A stretch of 64,000 nt of DNA from Symbiodinium natans (GCA_905221605.1 CAJNDS010002091.1:405001-469000), one strand, 5' to 3'; counted from the first letter of the stretch, positions 39,661 to 51,004 are shown. Translations and numbers: made by a program. The notes: generated by a model not told the origin, from the letters alone.

Positions 39661-40126
39661 CTCGCTTTAGAGGTTCAGGTTCGTAACAACCCAAGGGTTT
39701 AGGGTGTAGGTTTAGGGTTTAGGGTTTTAGGGTTTAGGGTTTGGGGTTTAGGGTTTAGGGTTTAGGGTTTAGGGTTTCGGGTTTGGGGGTTAGGGTTTAG
39801 GGTTTAGGGTGCAGGCTGCCGGCTCTTAGCGTACAGCAAATTGTGTTTCCTCAGGCTTGAGGGGTGGTTAAGTTGTTGGTCTGCTTGAAGTGTTGGGCTT
39901 AGGGTTTGGGGCTTTGGGCCTGTTGGGGCTTCGGGCTTGAGGTTCGTTTTGGGTTCTAGACTTCCGCTGGCAGTTGGGTGGATAAAGCTTTACTGGGATT
40001 AGCTTGCAGGGTTTCAGGGTGAGGAACTTGGCCTTGAAAATGTGTGTATAAGTGTAAGGTACCTATGCTAGGGGCTTATTCACGGTCTCCAGTACTAAAA
40101 GTATTCAAGGGTGCTTAAGACGGGGC

Positions 40127-40250
40127 AGGTTCAAGGGGGTATGTAACCCAAGGTTTCCTTTTGCTCCCGACTACTCCTTAAGGCTCCCTAAGCTTCCCTA
40201 AGGTTGCTTAGGTACCTACTCCCCTTGAACCCCCCCTCCCTTAAGAACCC
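40127..40250. mobile_element. family K element, reverse orientation
   Basis: AAGGGGGTATGTAACCCAAGG ... CTAAGCTTCCCTAAGGTTGC; compare 9660-9755. Confidence 0.55.
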
Positions 40251-40329
40251 TGTAGAAGTATACGGTTCTTTTGTTAAGAAGGGGCTCACAACCTTAAAAC
40301 TGAGGGCTTATAGGGTTTAGGTTTTCGGG

Positions 40330-40433
40330 TTGGGATGTTTCCCCTACGTACTAACAGCTCCTTGATAGGGATTCTAGTACCCCCTGCTACAATCCTTATT
40401 AAGGACTGCTAGTATACAGCGGAGCATCCCAAG
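40330..40433. mobile_element. family D inverted-repeat element
   Basis: TTGGGATGTTTCCCCTACG at the left and GCGGAGCATCCCAAG at the right, with GATTCTAGTACCCCCTGCTA in the centre. Confidence 0.88.
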
Positions 40434-41659
40434 TTTCGGGTCTAAACCCTTTAAAGCCTTCGAGCACGCCTATCCTTGCATGCCAGAGTATCTCGGCATG
40501 AAATCGGGTTAAGGTTTGAGAGCTAACTAGGGTGCAGGGGTTTGTGTACAGGGACCTTACCTGCAAAAAGGGAACAGCCCACTGTGGGTCCCAAAACAAA
40601 GTCTTCCCCATACAGACCCCTTACTACCGTCATAGGTGCCTCTGAGGTCCCGATTTTGGGGTTTAGGGTTCAGGGTTTAGGGTACAGCCCTGAACCTTGG
40701 AAGCAGTCGTCGCATCCTACTGAAAGCACAACACAAACCCAACCGTAAGCCATAAACCCAAATCCTCAACCGCAGATTCCTTCCAAAGCCCCCAGATTCT
40801 CGACTCTCAGCTGTGGACGAGAATTAAGTGTACTGGCGGCTGACCTAGCTTATCGGCCCGTGATGGGTCTTCGTTGTAGTAGATGCTTATGCACCTAAGG
40901 CAATTGAAACCCTAAATCCTCACCTTACACCCTGAACCCTGAACCTCAACGACCGACCCTAATGCTCTTGTGTGTAGCTGAGGTGGGCACGTCTGCGAGC
41001 CCCTGGGAAAGCAATTTCGACATGTCGCCCCAGAGGTTTAGGGCTTAGGATTTTCGGTTTCAAGAAATTGTGCCTGAAATCTTGCTGAGGATCCCGATTA
41101 TACATGTTTTCATAACACATGTTCCAACAAGAGGCTCTCACACATCGGGGGGGGGGGGGGGCTCCCACATAAAGCAAGGCCAGGTGGATCCCTATAGCGC
41201 AACATGATATACTGAGGGTCAGTTCGTATTGAGGAAGCCCGGCTTAGGGCCGCAAAGGGTTTCATAGCTACATGAAACCCTTAACCCAAATATTTTGAAT
41301 CGATTCTTGAGGCCTAGCACGAATCATGTCCGTCAAATTTAGCGACTTGCAGGCTGCAGGTCACAGAGGTTGAGTGGGTACTTGGAAAATTGACTATACC
41401 GTGCCTTACCATGTAGGGGCAGGGTTCAGGGTTTAGGGCTAAGGTGCCCAAGAAGTGCCCAGGCTTCAAAGAATCCCCCACATCTATGGTTATGGCTCCG
41501 GCATCTAGGGCATCTAGGAAAGGCTTTTGCTTCATACCCTAAACCCTAAACCCGAAACCCGGATCCCGAAACCCAAAACCCGAAAACATAAACCCTAAAC
41601 CCTAAACCCTAAACCCCAAACCCATGGGCTTTGCTTCAAGACATCGCGGCCGTTAAGAC

Positions 41660-41708
41660 CTGGGTTTCAATCATGGCCCGCACCAGCATTACCACCCAAC
41701 CCGGAAGC
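41660..41708 (-). CDS. long minus-strand gene, exon (S13)
   Basis: Acceptor AGTGGAG|G and classic donor ACCCAG|GTCTTA, 49 nt. Reads LPGWVVMLVRAMIETQ, partly hydrophobic. Phase 0 out joins the 39.6 kb exon. Confidence 0.6.
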
Positions 41709-41931
41709 CTCCACTATACAATGCACCCTGAACCTCTAGGGTTTGGGGTTTAGGGTTTAGGGTTTAGGGTCGCTATAACCCTGAACCTTAGATGCAAAGC
41801 CCCCCAAAATCAGCAAAATCAGCCGGGGTGCAAGTCTGCGTCGCAGATTTGTCCAACCGGGCACAAGACGCCGTTCAAGGGAGGGTTCAAGCCTCTGGCA
41901 CCGGGGTTTAAGGATTTGGGCTTTAAGGCAT

Positions 41932-42053
41932 TGATTTGGGGGGTTTACGAAAATACGAGACCCTTAATATATTCCCCCGAATAGTATAGGATTCCTTTAT
42001 AATAAGGACCCGAATAAGGTACCCTTAATTTCGGAAACGCCCATTTGGGATTT
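41932..42053. mobile_element. family G inverted-repeat element
   Basis: GATTTGGGGGGTTTACGAAAA at the left and TTTCGGAAACGCCCATTTGG at the right; CCTTTATAATAAGGACCC centre. Weaker relatives lie near 25.78, 37.56, 45.58, 50.19 and 53.03 kb. Confidence 0.7.
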
Positions 42054-42395
42054 GGAATTCGATGGAACGGGGCGCCATGAGAAGACTAGCAAGTCACATT
42101 CAGAATTGAACGTTCAGATTGGGTACGAAACCCTAGACAATAACTAAACCTGTAGCCACTAATGGTAGAGATAGAGGATCGACACGCTAAATCCTTTCCG
42201 CATGCAAAGAACACCCACCAGAGCCCTCATATTCTGGCAACTCAATCTACAAGTTCCTCACTGAATAGACAGCGCATGTTTGGTCAAGTGGGGTCGATTT
42301 TCAGGAACCCTCAACCCCCAACCCTAAACCCTACACCCTAAACGCTACTGATCCCAGGGCTTGGGGTTGCAACTGGCCAACCTCAGCAGCCTAGC

Positions 42396-42451
42396 TCCTC
42401 CAAAGGCACTGAGGTTCTGGCAGCCTGTGACAGCCACGGCAGCGTTGCAGC
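42396..42451 (-). CDS. long minus-strand gene, exon (S12)
   Basis: Acceptor AAGCAAG|GC and GC donor GGAGGA|GCTAG, 56 nt. Reads CNAAVAVTGCQNLSAFGG with two Cys. A longer version reading into RLLRLASCNP is possible. Confidence 0.55.
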
Positions 42452-42469
42452 CTTGCTTTCGTTGCGAGC

Positions 42470-42541
42470 TTAGGGTTTAGGGTTTAGGGTTTAGGGTTTA
42501 GGGTTTAGGGTTTAGGGTTTAGGGTTAAGGGTTTAGGGTTT
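42470..42541. repeat. TTTAGGG tract
   Basis: About ten G-strand heptamers. Confidence 0.95.
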
Positions 42542-42542
42542 A

Positions 42543-42793
42543 TACTTGGAGGTTCATGGTACTTATCAACCCAATGAGTCATTGTACTTACAAACAATTC
42601 TAGCCATATTCGGGCACTTAAGGGGCTTCTACGTACCCTTTGGAGTTCTGCTGGGAGGTCCATGGCACTTATCAACCCAAGGAGAACTGTACCTGTAACC
42701 CAATTCGAACCATGCCAGGGCACTTAAAGGGGTGTAGAAGTGGGCTTTTCAGTACAGCTACAATTGGGCCCTACGTACCCTGAACCTCCAAGT
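42543..42793. mobile_element. family C element, tandem or nested pair
   Basis: TACTTGGAGGTTCATGGTAC at 42543, a second start GGGAGGTCCATGGCAC at 42654, one shared end CTGAACCTCCAAGTG. One copy has probably inserted in, or duplicated within, another. Confidence 0.8.
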
Positions 42794-42867
42794 GGGGCTT
42801 AGGGGTCAAGGATTTAAGGTATGAACATGGTTTGAGGTTTGGGGACTCCATGGTGTTTTTTCTTTTT

Positions 42868-42938
42868 GGGTTTAGGGTTTAGGGTTTAGGGTTTAGGGTT
42901 TAGGGTTTAGGGTTTAGGGTTTAGGGTTTAGGGTTTCG
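42868..42938. repeat. TTTAGGG tract
   Basis: Ten G-strand heptamers. Confidence 0.95.
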
Positions 42939-43022
42939 ACTGTGAAAGGTAGCCACCCTCAGCAGATGTTGCATTCTTCTGAATGCCGATGCTGCCAGAC
43001 TGCTCGGAGGCTGGTAGGGGTA

Positions 43023-43116
43023 GTAGATGCTTAGGAACCCCGAAAAATGTACGATGATAATCTCTATTTGCCCTGATCAGGAAGAACATTTTTGTTGGGT
43101 TCTTAAGCAAATAGTG
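43023..43116. mobile_element. family F inverted-repeat element
   Basis: TAGATGCTTAGGAACCCCG at the left and TTGGGTTCTTAAGCAAATAG at the right. Confidence 0.82.
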
Positions 43117-43280
43117 GGGGAGTGTGCTGTGGGCCTACATAAATTGGTGGGACAGCATCTTGGACGCCCTGTTTCTGTCCGAGCGCAGACAATTCTGAGC
43201 CTGACACTAAGCCACCCTAAACCCTAAACCCTAAAACCAAAACCCTAAACCCTAAGCGAACCATACGTCCCTTCCTACGC

Positions 43281-43346
43281 CTGAGGTCTGCGCACTGCGG
43301 GGGATCACTCAAGGGGTTGCCTGGCGCCACCACCGCATCGATGTCA
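43281..43346 (-). CDS. long minus-strand gene, exon (S11)
   Basis: Acceptor AATCCGAG|T, GC donor CTCAG|GCGTAG (or CAGT|GCGCAG). Reads DIDAVVAPGNPLSDPPQC then ADL. The donor choice decides the phase into the 42.4 kb exon. Confidence 0.6.
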
Positions 43347-43365
43347 CTCGGATTGAAGCCCTAAA

Positions 43366-43504
43366 CTTGGGATCTTCCCCCTTACCCTAACAGTCCTTAA
43401 TAGGGCTTAGGGATTAGGGTTTAGGGTTTAGGGGATTATAGTACCCCCTACTAGAATACTATACTACAGATTAAGGACTGTGAGTATAAGGGGGAACATC
43501 CCAA
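43366..43504. mobile_element. family D element with telomere insert
   Basis: TTGGGATCTTCCCCCTTA at the left, AAGGGGGAACATCCCAA at the right. GGGCTTAGGGATTAGGGTTT and two more heptamers (43403-43433) interrupt the left arm right after CAGTCCTTAATA. Confidence 0.85.
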
Positions 43505-44560
43505 CCCTGAACCCTAAAATGTCCCCAGACCTGAGCCTTGCTAGCGAGAAAGCCAAGGTGCCTGTGTTTCTGTATGATGGGGTTTAGGGTTTAGGGTTTA
43601 GGGTTTAGGGTTTAGGGTTTAGGGATGATTTTGGCATGATGGGTTTGGCATGATGGGGTTCATAAGCGAAAACCAAGTCCTAAACCCTACGAAACCCTAT
43701 TAGTAATCGACACGTGCAAATCTAGCGTTGAAGGCATGCCCCCTTGAAACCCGAGAGGTAAAACACAATCCTAGACTGGGGAAGGCCTATAGGTGCTGAC
43801 TAAACCCTAAACCCTGCATACTTTAGGATCTAGGGCTTTGGGTTTGGGATACGTTCTGTTCCACTTTGAATCTCGGAACGATTGAAGCGTGAAAGAGACA
43901 GTTGAGATTTTGGAGTTTGCGAACAAGGCAGTGCAGGGTTTGGAGTTCAGAGTTTGGGGTCTAGGGTTTCGAGGCCCAACTCCAAAGCACGCGAAACTCC
44001 CTGCCCCCTCCCCCCCCCCTACTATTCCCTCCCGAGTAACACGTAAACAAATGAGGGAACCTAGAAACTGCAACTGTCTTGGGGTTATACCTGTGACTTG
44101 GGGACTTGGGGGGGTACGAGGCCTAAACGCTACTCGCTGCAAGACGTCTTGCTTGCTCCAAGACCCCCTCATGTACGAAGGCCCCTATATGGCGTTTAAG
44201 AGGGTTTAGGGTTTAGGGTTTAGGATATACAAAGGCGCCTACATGGGGGTTTAGGGGTTTTGGGGGTTTAGGGCTGTGGCTTGATTGGAACAATCTTCAG
44301 CCAAAGCCTCTGCTACATAACCAAAACCAAGACGGGAGACCCATAGACCCTATAAACCCCAGACTCTAAACCATTGTTTGCAGTATTTATGTACTTTTCG
44401 AATTTGTTTTGCTTTGCCCCACCGGGCATCATACCGATACTATAAACTGCCCTACACCCTGAGCCCCAAGCTCACGACCCTAAACCCTAAATACTAATAA
44501 TACTAAGTCCCAAATCCGAAGCCCTCAACCCTCAACCTTTCCGCAACACTGGGCTACTGC

Positions 44561-44693
44561 ACTTGGAGGTTCATGGTGCGTAATAACCCAATTATAACTG
44601 TGCTAATAACCCAATTACAACCACCTAAAGGGCTCATGAGTGGGTTGCTCGTACAGTTCTAGTTGGGCTATAAGTACCATGAACCTCCAAGTA
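44561..44693. mobile_element. family C inverted-repeat element, complete
   Basis: ACTTGGAGGTTCATGGTGCG at the left and AAGTACCATGAACCTCCAAG at the right. A CCCTAAA tract follows within 6 bp. Confidence 0.9.
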
Positions 44694-44698
44694 GGGAA

Positions 44699-44825
44699 CC
44701 CTAAACCCTAAACCCTAAACCCTAAACCCTAAACCCTAAACCCTAAACCCTAAACCCTAAACCCTAAACCCTAAACCCTAAACCCTAAACCCTAAACCCT
44801 AAACCCTAAACCCTAAAACCTAAAC
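44699..44825. repeat. CCCTAAA tract
   Basis: About 17 C-strand heptamers on the donor side of the 44.9 kb exon. Confidence 0.96.
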
Positions 44826-44865
44826 AACCTCCAAGTGGGCTACTGCCGTCGGGTCTGTCCTGTGC

Positions 44866-44931
44866 ACTTGGCGAAAGGGTCGATCCCGATGGTCGGCAGG
44901 TCGCAGCCCTTCCCGTCGCTTGAGCAGGCTC
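44866..44931 (-). CDS. long minus-strand gene, Cys-rich exon (S10)
   Basis: Acceptor TATGGCAG|GA and GC donor AAGT|GCACAG, 66 nt. Reads ACSSDGKGCDLPTIGIDPFA then K. The split codon A|GA with the 46.6 kb exon gives Arg. Two Cys, and a third would be formed at the 3' junction. Confidence 0.68.
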
Positions 44932-45303
44932 CTGCCATAACCCTAAACCTGGGTTTAGGGTCTATAAGGGGGGTTTAGGGTTTAGGGTTTAGGGTTTGCC
45001 CTGAAGCCTAAAACCCGAAACCCAACCCTGCACTTTAGACCCAAAACCCGAAGCCCTGACCCCTAAAACCCAAAACCCTAAAGCATGCGTCTGGTCTGCG
45101 GGAGCTGTCGAGGATGGCTTGCATCTTTGGCGAAAGACTTGCAAAATAGCGGTGGAAACTCTCTCACACGCAAGACAACACCCGGTAATGTGCCGAAACA
45201 CCACGTGTTGCAACACTCCGCGAAAACGGACCACTTTTTGTTGTCAACCCAAAGGCCAAACCCAACAAAACAAGCGAAGCGCCAAGCCCTGAACCTTATA
45301 CCA

Positions 45304-45394
45304 CTATTTGCTTAAGAACCCCCGGCTAAACAAGCATCCCTATATTGCCCGTACCGGGATTTCTATGTACTTGGGGGTTCTTAAGCAACTAATC
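45304..45394. mobile_element. family F inverted-repeat element
   Basis: CTATTTGCTTAAGAACCCCC at the left and GGGGGTTCTTAAGCAA at the right. Confidence 0.88.
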
Positions 45395-45412
45395 TTGGCT
45401 GCACTTATAATT

Positions 45413-45512
45413 AGGAGGGTAGTTATAATTAAACGTTTAGCTGCCTTATTAAGAAACCCAATAAACCCAAAAAGGCTAAGGATCTAAAGTTACCGCAAAG
45501 CACCACAAAGTA
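45413..45512. mobile_element. family J repeat
   Basis: Second copy of the 105-bp repeat (GTTTAGCTGCCTTATTAAG, GGATCTAAAGTTACC). Confidence 0.85.
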
Positions 45513-45828
45513 ACTGCAGATACCCCAAGCGTGCTGAAGCCTTGAGTCAGTCGAGTTTGATTGGGAGCTGATTCACTCAATATGGGTGTTACGAAAATCG
45601 GGACCCCTAAAATAGCCCCCCCCCCCCAAAAAAAAAAAGTAGTAAGACCCCAATAAGGGACAGTACCCCTTCTTCTTTAAACCCTAAGCCCTAAACACCC
45701 CATTTCGGATATCTCAGTGCAACGGGTCCACTTTCCCTACGGGGCCCTGTGAGGGCTTAGGGTTTAGGGTTTAGGGCGCTCAGGGCTTAGGGCTTAGGGT
45801 TTAGGGCTCAGGGTAGATAACCTGAGAT

Positions 45829-45963
45829 ACTTGGAGGTTCATGGTACTTATTCACCCAACATCAAGGTACTGAACAGGCTTCTAAGGAACTTACAGGGTT
45901 CATGGTACTTAGAAACCCAACATTAAGGTACTTAACAGGCTTCTAAGGAACTTACAAGTACAC
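45829..45963. mobile_element. family C left end in tandem
   Basis: ACTTGGAGGTTCATGGTACTT then a 61-bp unit (GGTTCATGGTACTTA ... GGAACTTACA) repeated twice; no right end. Confidence 0.75.
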
Positions 45964-46221
45964 TTACAGAGCTACTGTGGACTAGTAGGACTCGGGCTTT
46001 CGGACCTTCCACGCCCCCAGCCAGCCCTAAACCCTAAATAACCCATAACCCATAACCCATAACCCTAAACCCTAAACCCTAGCCCTAAACCCTAAATAAC
46101 CGCTAAATCAACCTAAGCCGTATAATATTCACGGGGTGAACTCCAAGCCTCCAAAAGCCATGAAGTCCCCCGAGCTCTTAGGGAAGTTCCACGGGCCCTT
46201 AATCTGGCCCCTTACCTTCTT

Positions 46222-46346
46222 TAGGGTTTAGGGCTTAGGGTTTAGGGTTTCGGGTTTAGGGTTTAGGGTTTAGGGTTTAGGGTTTAGGGTTTAGGGTTTA
46301 GGGTTTAGGGTTTAGGGTTTAGGGTTTAGGGTTTAGGGTTTAGGGG
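46222..46346. repeat. TTTAGGG tract
   Basis: About 17 G-strand heptamers that end at the left border of a family A element. Confidence 0.96.
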
Positions 46347-46455
46347 TAGCCCAGTACCATATTCTGATAAGGGCACCCTGCTTTTGGTTGGCTGCTTTAT
46401 AAGGGAACCCAGAACAAAAAACAAAAAGTAAAGGGGGTACCGCTGGGCTCCCAAG
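46346..46455. mobile_element. family A inverted-repeat element
   Basis: GTAGCCCAGTACCATATTCTG at the left, CGCTGGGCTCCCAAG at the right. Begins GT, ends AG. Confidence 0.88.
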
Positions 46456-46587
46456 TTCTTTAAAGGGGTTCTGATGTATGGGCCCTTGGGTTGTGTAGGG
46501 TATACAAGGGGTACATAGGGGGTTCCCTTCTAAGGGGACCAATATGTAACTACCCTGAGACCAAGTCCGAAGCCCACAACCCTAGGC

Positions 46588-46671
46588 TCTCGCCTCCGTT
46601 CATGCAGCGGCAGTAGCCCTGCACGGCGGGGCCAAAAGGGTTGAAGTTGGGATCCGCGTCGCACACTGAGC
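46588..46671 (-). CDS. long minus-strand gene, Cys-rich exon (S9)
   Basis: Acceptor TTTCGAG|GC and GC donor GAGA|GCC, 84 nt. Reads SVCDADPNFNPFGPAVQGYC then RCMNGGE. Its first two bases complete a Cys codon from the 47.6 kb exon. The C-x-D and CRC spacing suggest a small disulphide-bonded extracellular module. Confidence 0.72.
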
Positions 46672-47579
46672 CTCGAAACGGACCGGTCTTGCAGCTTCTA
46701 GAGGGTTTTGGGGATTCGGGGTTTGGGGTTGCTTCGGATTCATGGTTTCCATAGGATTTAGATTTGATGTTTGTTGTTTCTCTCTTTTTCCGCTTTGGGG
46801 GGGCGGGGGGGGGGGGCTTTCCATCAGATAACATGTATCGCATAGGGTTAACCCTAAACCCTAAACCCGAAACCCTAAACCCTAAACCATGTTGATTTCA
46901 CATAGGGTTTATATCAGGTCGATGCAAGGCTGGAAAGTTCTCACAAGTCCCTTTTTGAGGTAGCCTCAATATAGGGGGGCCACCTTATCATTAGGGATTC
47001 TAAAAAAAGGGGCCAAAATTTGGAGAAGTCATCACATACAGGGTTTATACAAGATTTGGGGCCAAGTTTCGTGTGCTCGGCCCTGACTCAGGGGTTTACA
47101 GTTTCAGGGCTCCGGGTTTGTGAGGTTCTGAGGTTCAAGGCGGAGTTCGTCGTAGGGGTTGATGTGCCCAAACGCGCTAAGCCTTTAGGGTAGGATTTAG
47201 GTTTTAGGGTTTAGGGTTTAGGGTTTAGGGTTGCATCTTCAAGTGCACATTTGCGAGTATCTACTCGGGCTTCAAACGGATGTTTCCTGGTGGCTATAGA
47301 TGAGCCCAAGTATATACTATGGAGGTACATGGATTTCGGGCCTAAATCATAAAATGGAAGGTTTAGGCTGATTTGGGGGATTTAGAGGGTTTAAGCTTGC
47401 CAGCGGGCTAAAAGGTTCGGGTTTAGGGTTGTAGGGTGAAAAGGAGTCTCCCGTCAGCTTCCAGGAAAGACCCATCTACCGAAAGAGATACCTCAACCCA
47501 AGCCTAGACTCTAACCCTGAACCCTACACCCTAACCCCAAACCCCAAACCCTAAACCCTAAACCCCCGATTCCGGCAAC

Positions 47580-47666
47580 AAAGTCCACATGCGAGAGAGC
47601 CCGAGAGGCCGAAGGGGCACAGCGTGTTGATGTCCAGAGGGTTCGGCGGATTCGTGCAAGTCTTTC
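47580..47666 (-). CDS. long minus-strand gene, Cys-rich exon (S8)
   Basis: Acceptor AGCCAAG|GA and GT donor CTTT|GTTGCC, 87 nt. Reads KTCTNPPNPLDINTLCPFGL then SGSLACGL. Three Cys plus one formed at the junction. Flanked by CCCTAAA on the left and TTTAGGG on the right. Confidence 0.72.
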
Positions 47667-47689
47667 CTTGGCTGCCCTAGTCCCCTAAG

Positions 47690-47830
47690 CCCTTTCAGGC
47701 TTAGGGTTTAGGGTTTGAAAAGGGTTTAGGGCTAGGGTTTAGGGTTTAGGGTTTAGGGATTGGGGGTTTAGGGTTAGGGATTGGGGGTTTAGGGTTTAGG
47801 GTTTAGGGTTTAGGGTTTAGGGCTTAGGGC
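47690..47830. repeat. TTTAGGG tract, degenerate
   Basis: G-strand heptamers with GGGGGTTTA and GGGATTG variants. Confidence 0.9.
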
Positions 47831-48031
47831 CTAGGGGTGCAGTTCCCACGCAAGGGCCGTAAGTGATGGGTGCCAAGGGGCCGTGGGTATGTGATCAGTT
47901 GAAGGATCCGTTTTGGGGGGTCTCTGTCGCAACATGGGCCCTTCCATTTTAGGCACCCCTGGGCCCTACAACCCTAAACCCTAAACCCTAAACCCCAAGC
48001 CCTAAGTAACCCGAAACCCGAAACCCTAAAC

Positions 48032-48095
48032 CCTCGGGTGCAGGCCCGTAGCCCTGAAGATGTTTGGCGAGCTTCAGGCCGTGAGCCTTGGGGCC
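48032..48095 (-). CDS. long minus-strand gene, exon with telomeric donor (S7)
   Basis: Acceptor TTTTTGGGGCGCAG|GGC; donor CCGAGG|GTTTAGGG, the telomere heptamer itself. 64 nt reading GPKAHGLKLAKHLQGYGPAP then E. The best single case of a telomere-repeat 5' splice site in the window. Confidence 0.68.
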
Positions 48096-48610
48096 CTGCG
48101 CCCCAAAAAGCGAAACCCTCAACGTAAGCGGTTTTTGGGGTATGTACAGTAGGGTTTAGGGTTTTGGGTTTGGGGGTTTAGTGTTTAGGGATTTGGGGGT
48201 TTAGGGTTTAGGGATTGGATGTTTAGGGCTTTAGGGGCTAGGGCTTATCGAAGGGCACAAGGGGTCTTGGGGCCTCGCCCTAGGACTTAACAGGGTTTAC
48301 TTAGAGAAGCCTGTGTCGGTTTAGGGCTTAAGGTTTAGGATTCAGGGTTTTGGCTTGTGCATCCATGATTAGAATAGAATTCCATTTTCCGGCTGCTCTA
48401 GGTAAAGGTGTCCAGATGAGGGTCGTGGTTGAAACCTCAGATACCTGTAGAGTCTGAAGAAAGCCCCTCAGAAAGGGTTTAGGGTGGGGTATTTCGGACC
48501 GAAGGCCTACGAACACACACTCAGAAATCCTTACTGGCTCCTCGTACACACACACACACACACGCACACAGAGGATACTGGCTATCCACCCAGCACCAAA
48601 CCACGAGCCC

Positions 48611-48730
48611 TACTTAAAGGCTCAGGGGACTGAGCAAGGGGTTACAAGTAAGGTAAGTATACTTATACTTACTTATAAGCCCAACTAAGGTACTTATAAC
48701 CATACTTGCTAAGTGCCCCGATCCCCCAAG
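48611..48730. mobile_element. family H inverted-repeat element
   Basis: TTAAAGGCTCAGGGGACTGAG at the left and TAAGTGCCCCGATCCCCCAAG at the right. Confidence 0.82.
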
Positions 48731-48787
48731 CAAACCCCAAAGAAATAAACCTGTAAACTCGTAGAAGCACTCTGCACGGAAGGCTAC

Positions 48788-48935
48788 AGGGGAGTAGCAG
48801 TACGCTGGGTCAGGGCCAGCCGCTTCTATACCGGTCCTAGGCTCCACGGGAGTAGCAGCACGCTGGGTCAGGGGAGCCACTTCTATACCGGTCCTAGGCT
48901 CCGCGGGAGTAGCAGCACGCTTTCTCAGGGGAGCC
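48788..48935. repeat. 57-bp tandem repeat, about 2.6 units
   Basis: GGGAGTAGCAGCACGCTGGG starts at 48790, 48848 and 48905. The unit is 57 bp (one has 58). The minus strand reads a repeated RAATP(A/V)EPRTGIE, so a coding repeat is possible. Confidence 0.85.
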
Positions 48936-49246
48936 GGCCAGGGTGCCCAGAACTCCCTTGGCCAAATTTGAAGGGTATTTTTGGGGTTAGGAATCCCTAA
49001 ACCCAAGACCCTAAACCCAAAACCCTAAACCCTAAACCCTCAACTGTGTTTAGGAGCTTCGGGTTTAGGACCTTATAAGTCTTATGAGCTTGAGCCGCCT
49101 AAGCCCCTGCTCAAAACCCTGGCAATAAGGGGAGTCACATGGTCCCCAAGGGCCCATACTTCAGAACCCTTGAAAGAACGTAAGAGGGCCATAGGACCAG
49201 ATAACCACCCTTAGATTGAGCGGGAAATCCTAAAACCCTAAGCACA

Positions 49247-49475
49247 TACTCCCCTTAGATCCTGAACAACTTTTTTCTGCCTTAAAAGGCTCCCTTGGGT
49301 GTTTACAGAAGCATAAGAAACTTAACAACTTTGTTCTGCCTGTAAATGCTCCCTTGGGTGTTTACACAAGAATAAGAAATATTTCCTAAACATATACTCC
49401 CCTTAGAACCTTAACATTTGTTTCTGCCTTTAAATGCTTCTTTGGGTGTTTACATAAGGATAAGAAATATTTCTT
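49247..49475. repeat. tandem repeat of a family I-related unit
   Basis: Three units of CTTAACA(A)CTTTGTTCTGCC... CCCTTGGGTGTTTACA...AAGAA. A perfect hairpin GGCAGCCCA-CATAC-TGGGCTGCC follows at 49501-49523. Confidence 0.8.
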
Positions 49476-49775
49476 AAAGAAGGGCTATAGAAGCATCCCT
49501 GGCAGCCCACATACTGGGCTGCCAAAGTCCGTTTGTGCAAACTTTGAGGGTTTAGGGTTTAGGGTTTAGGGTTTAGGGCTTTGAGGTAGAAGGTACCACT
49601 GCCTGTTCTGTAGGTTTCTTTGTCCATAGGGTGTCTGACCCTAACCCTAAACCCTAAACCCTAAACCCTAAACCCTAAACCCTGAACCCTGAACCCTAAA
49701 CCCTAAAACCCTAGACGCGCAACCCTAAGCCCTAACCTTAAACCCCGAAACCCGACGGTTGGTTTAGTATGGGGC

Positions 49776-49817
49776 GACCATGAGCCCTAAGCATTGGTAA
49801 CAGAAGGTTGGCCCTTC
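49776..49817 (-). CDS. long minus-strand gene, exon (S6)
   Basis: Acceptor TCGCAAG|GAA and GC donor ATGGTC|GCCCC, 14 codons: EGPTFCYQCLGLMV, with a CxxC pair. Confidence 0.55.
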
Positions 49818-50689
49818 CTTGCGAGGCTTGAGTGAAGCTTACGATGGTTTAGGGTTTAGGGTTTAGGGTTTAGGGTTTGGGGTTTGGGGTTTAGGGTTTA
49901 GGGTTTAGGGTTCGGGTTTGTGTTTGGTGTTTGGAGTTCAGGTTTCGGGGTTATAGACTATAGAGCTTAGGTTTTATGGCTTGGTGATTTTGAGATGCTC
50001 TTGGGCTTCGGGTTTGGGGCTGCAGGGTTCTTGAGGTGTAAGATACCAGCAATGCTTGCAGAAGACTTCTTCTGGGGCTCAGGGCTTGGGCTTTACGGAA
50101 ACCCTAAACCCTAAACCCGAAATTGCCAGATGCTCCAATTTAATGTATCTGTCTTAAGAATTCTTCTGGAAGTCAAGATCTGCATCAAACTGATTTGGGG
50201 GTTTACGAACATCTGGGACCTAATATAGATCCCCGAATATTAGGGTTCCCTTATAATAAAGACCCCAATCAGGTAAGGGACCATGTACCTATGTAGGGAA
50301 TACTTGGGCCTTAACGTACCTCCTAGACAGGGACTTCTGGGCCCAAGTATATAAAAATTGCGGTAAGTGGGCCCTTAGGGACAATTAGAATTGTACGCTG
50401 AACATCCAAGTAGGGGTTTGGGGTCTGCATGCAAGCCCTAAACCCTAAACCCTGAACCCTAATTAAACCCCAAAGCTCTTTTGACTTAGTAAGTCTACTT
50501 ACTATCCCTTAGAAAACCTATTAGACTACTCGGGCTGCTGAAGGTTTAGGCTTTAGGGTTCAGGGGTTTTAGGGTTTAGGGCCTTAGGGTTTTAGGGTTT
50601 AGGGTTTGGGGTTTAGGGCTTTAGAGTTCAGGGTTTTAGGGTTTAGGGTTTGGGGTTTCGGGTTTAGGGTTAGGGATAGGGTTGAGTGG

Positions 50690-50765
50690 TTGGGGTGTAG
50701 GCTTCGCCATTGGAGGGATCCGGGGTGGCGGACTGCTGATCAGAGATCATTGTGTGAAGAGGTTA
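50690..50765 (-). CDS. exon-like island
   Basis: Minus strand open: MISDQQSATPDPSNGEAYTP, between degenerate telomere tracts. Boundaries not fixed. Confidence 0.4.
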
Positions 50766-51004
50766 GGCTTTATAGGGTTTGTAGGTCTCATTGGGCTTTG
50801 CGTACAAGAACTTAGCTTAGCCCCTACATCTTACACATAAATCATAAACCCTAAACCTTGGCTGACTTCTGAACGCCTCCTAAAAGTGTAACTTTTAGAC
50901 TCCATATTATAGTTTCTAGACAAACCCAAAACGTTACAGTCCTAAGAGCCAGCCAGAAGAGAGCCAAGAATCCCTGAACCTTAACACCAAGCCCTAGTCC
51001 CTTG

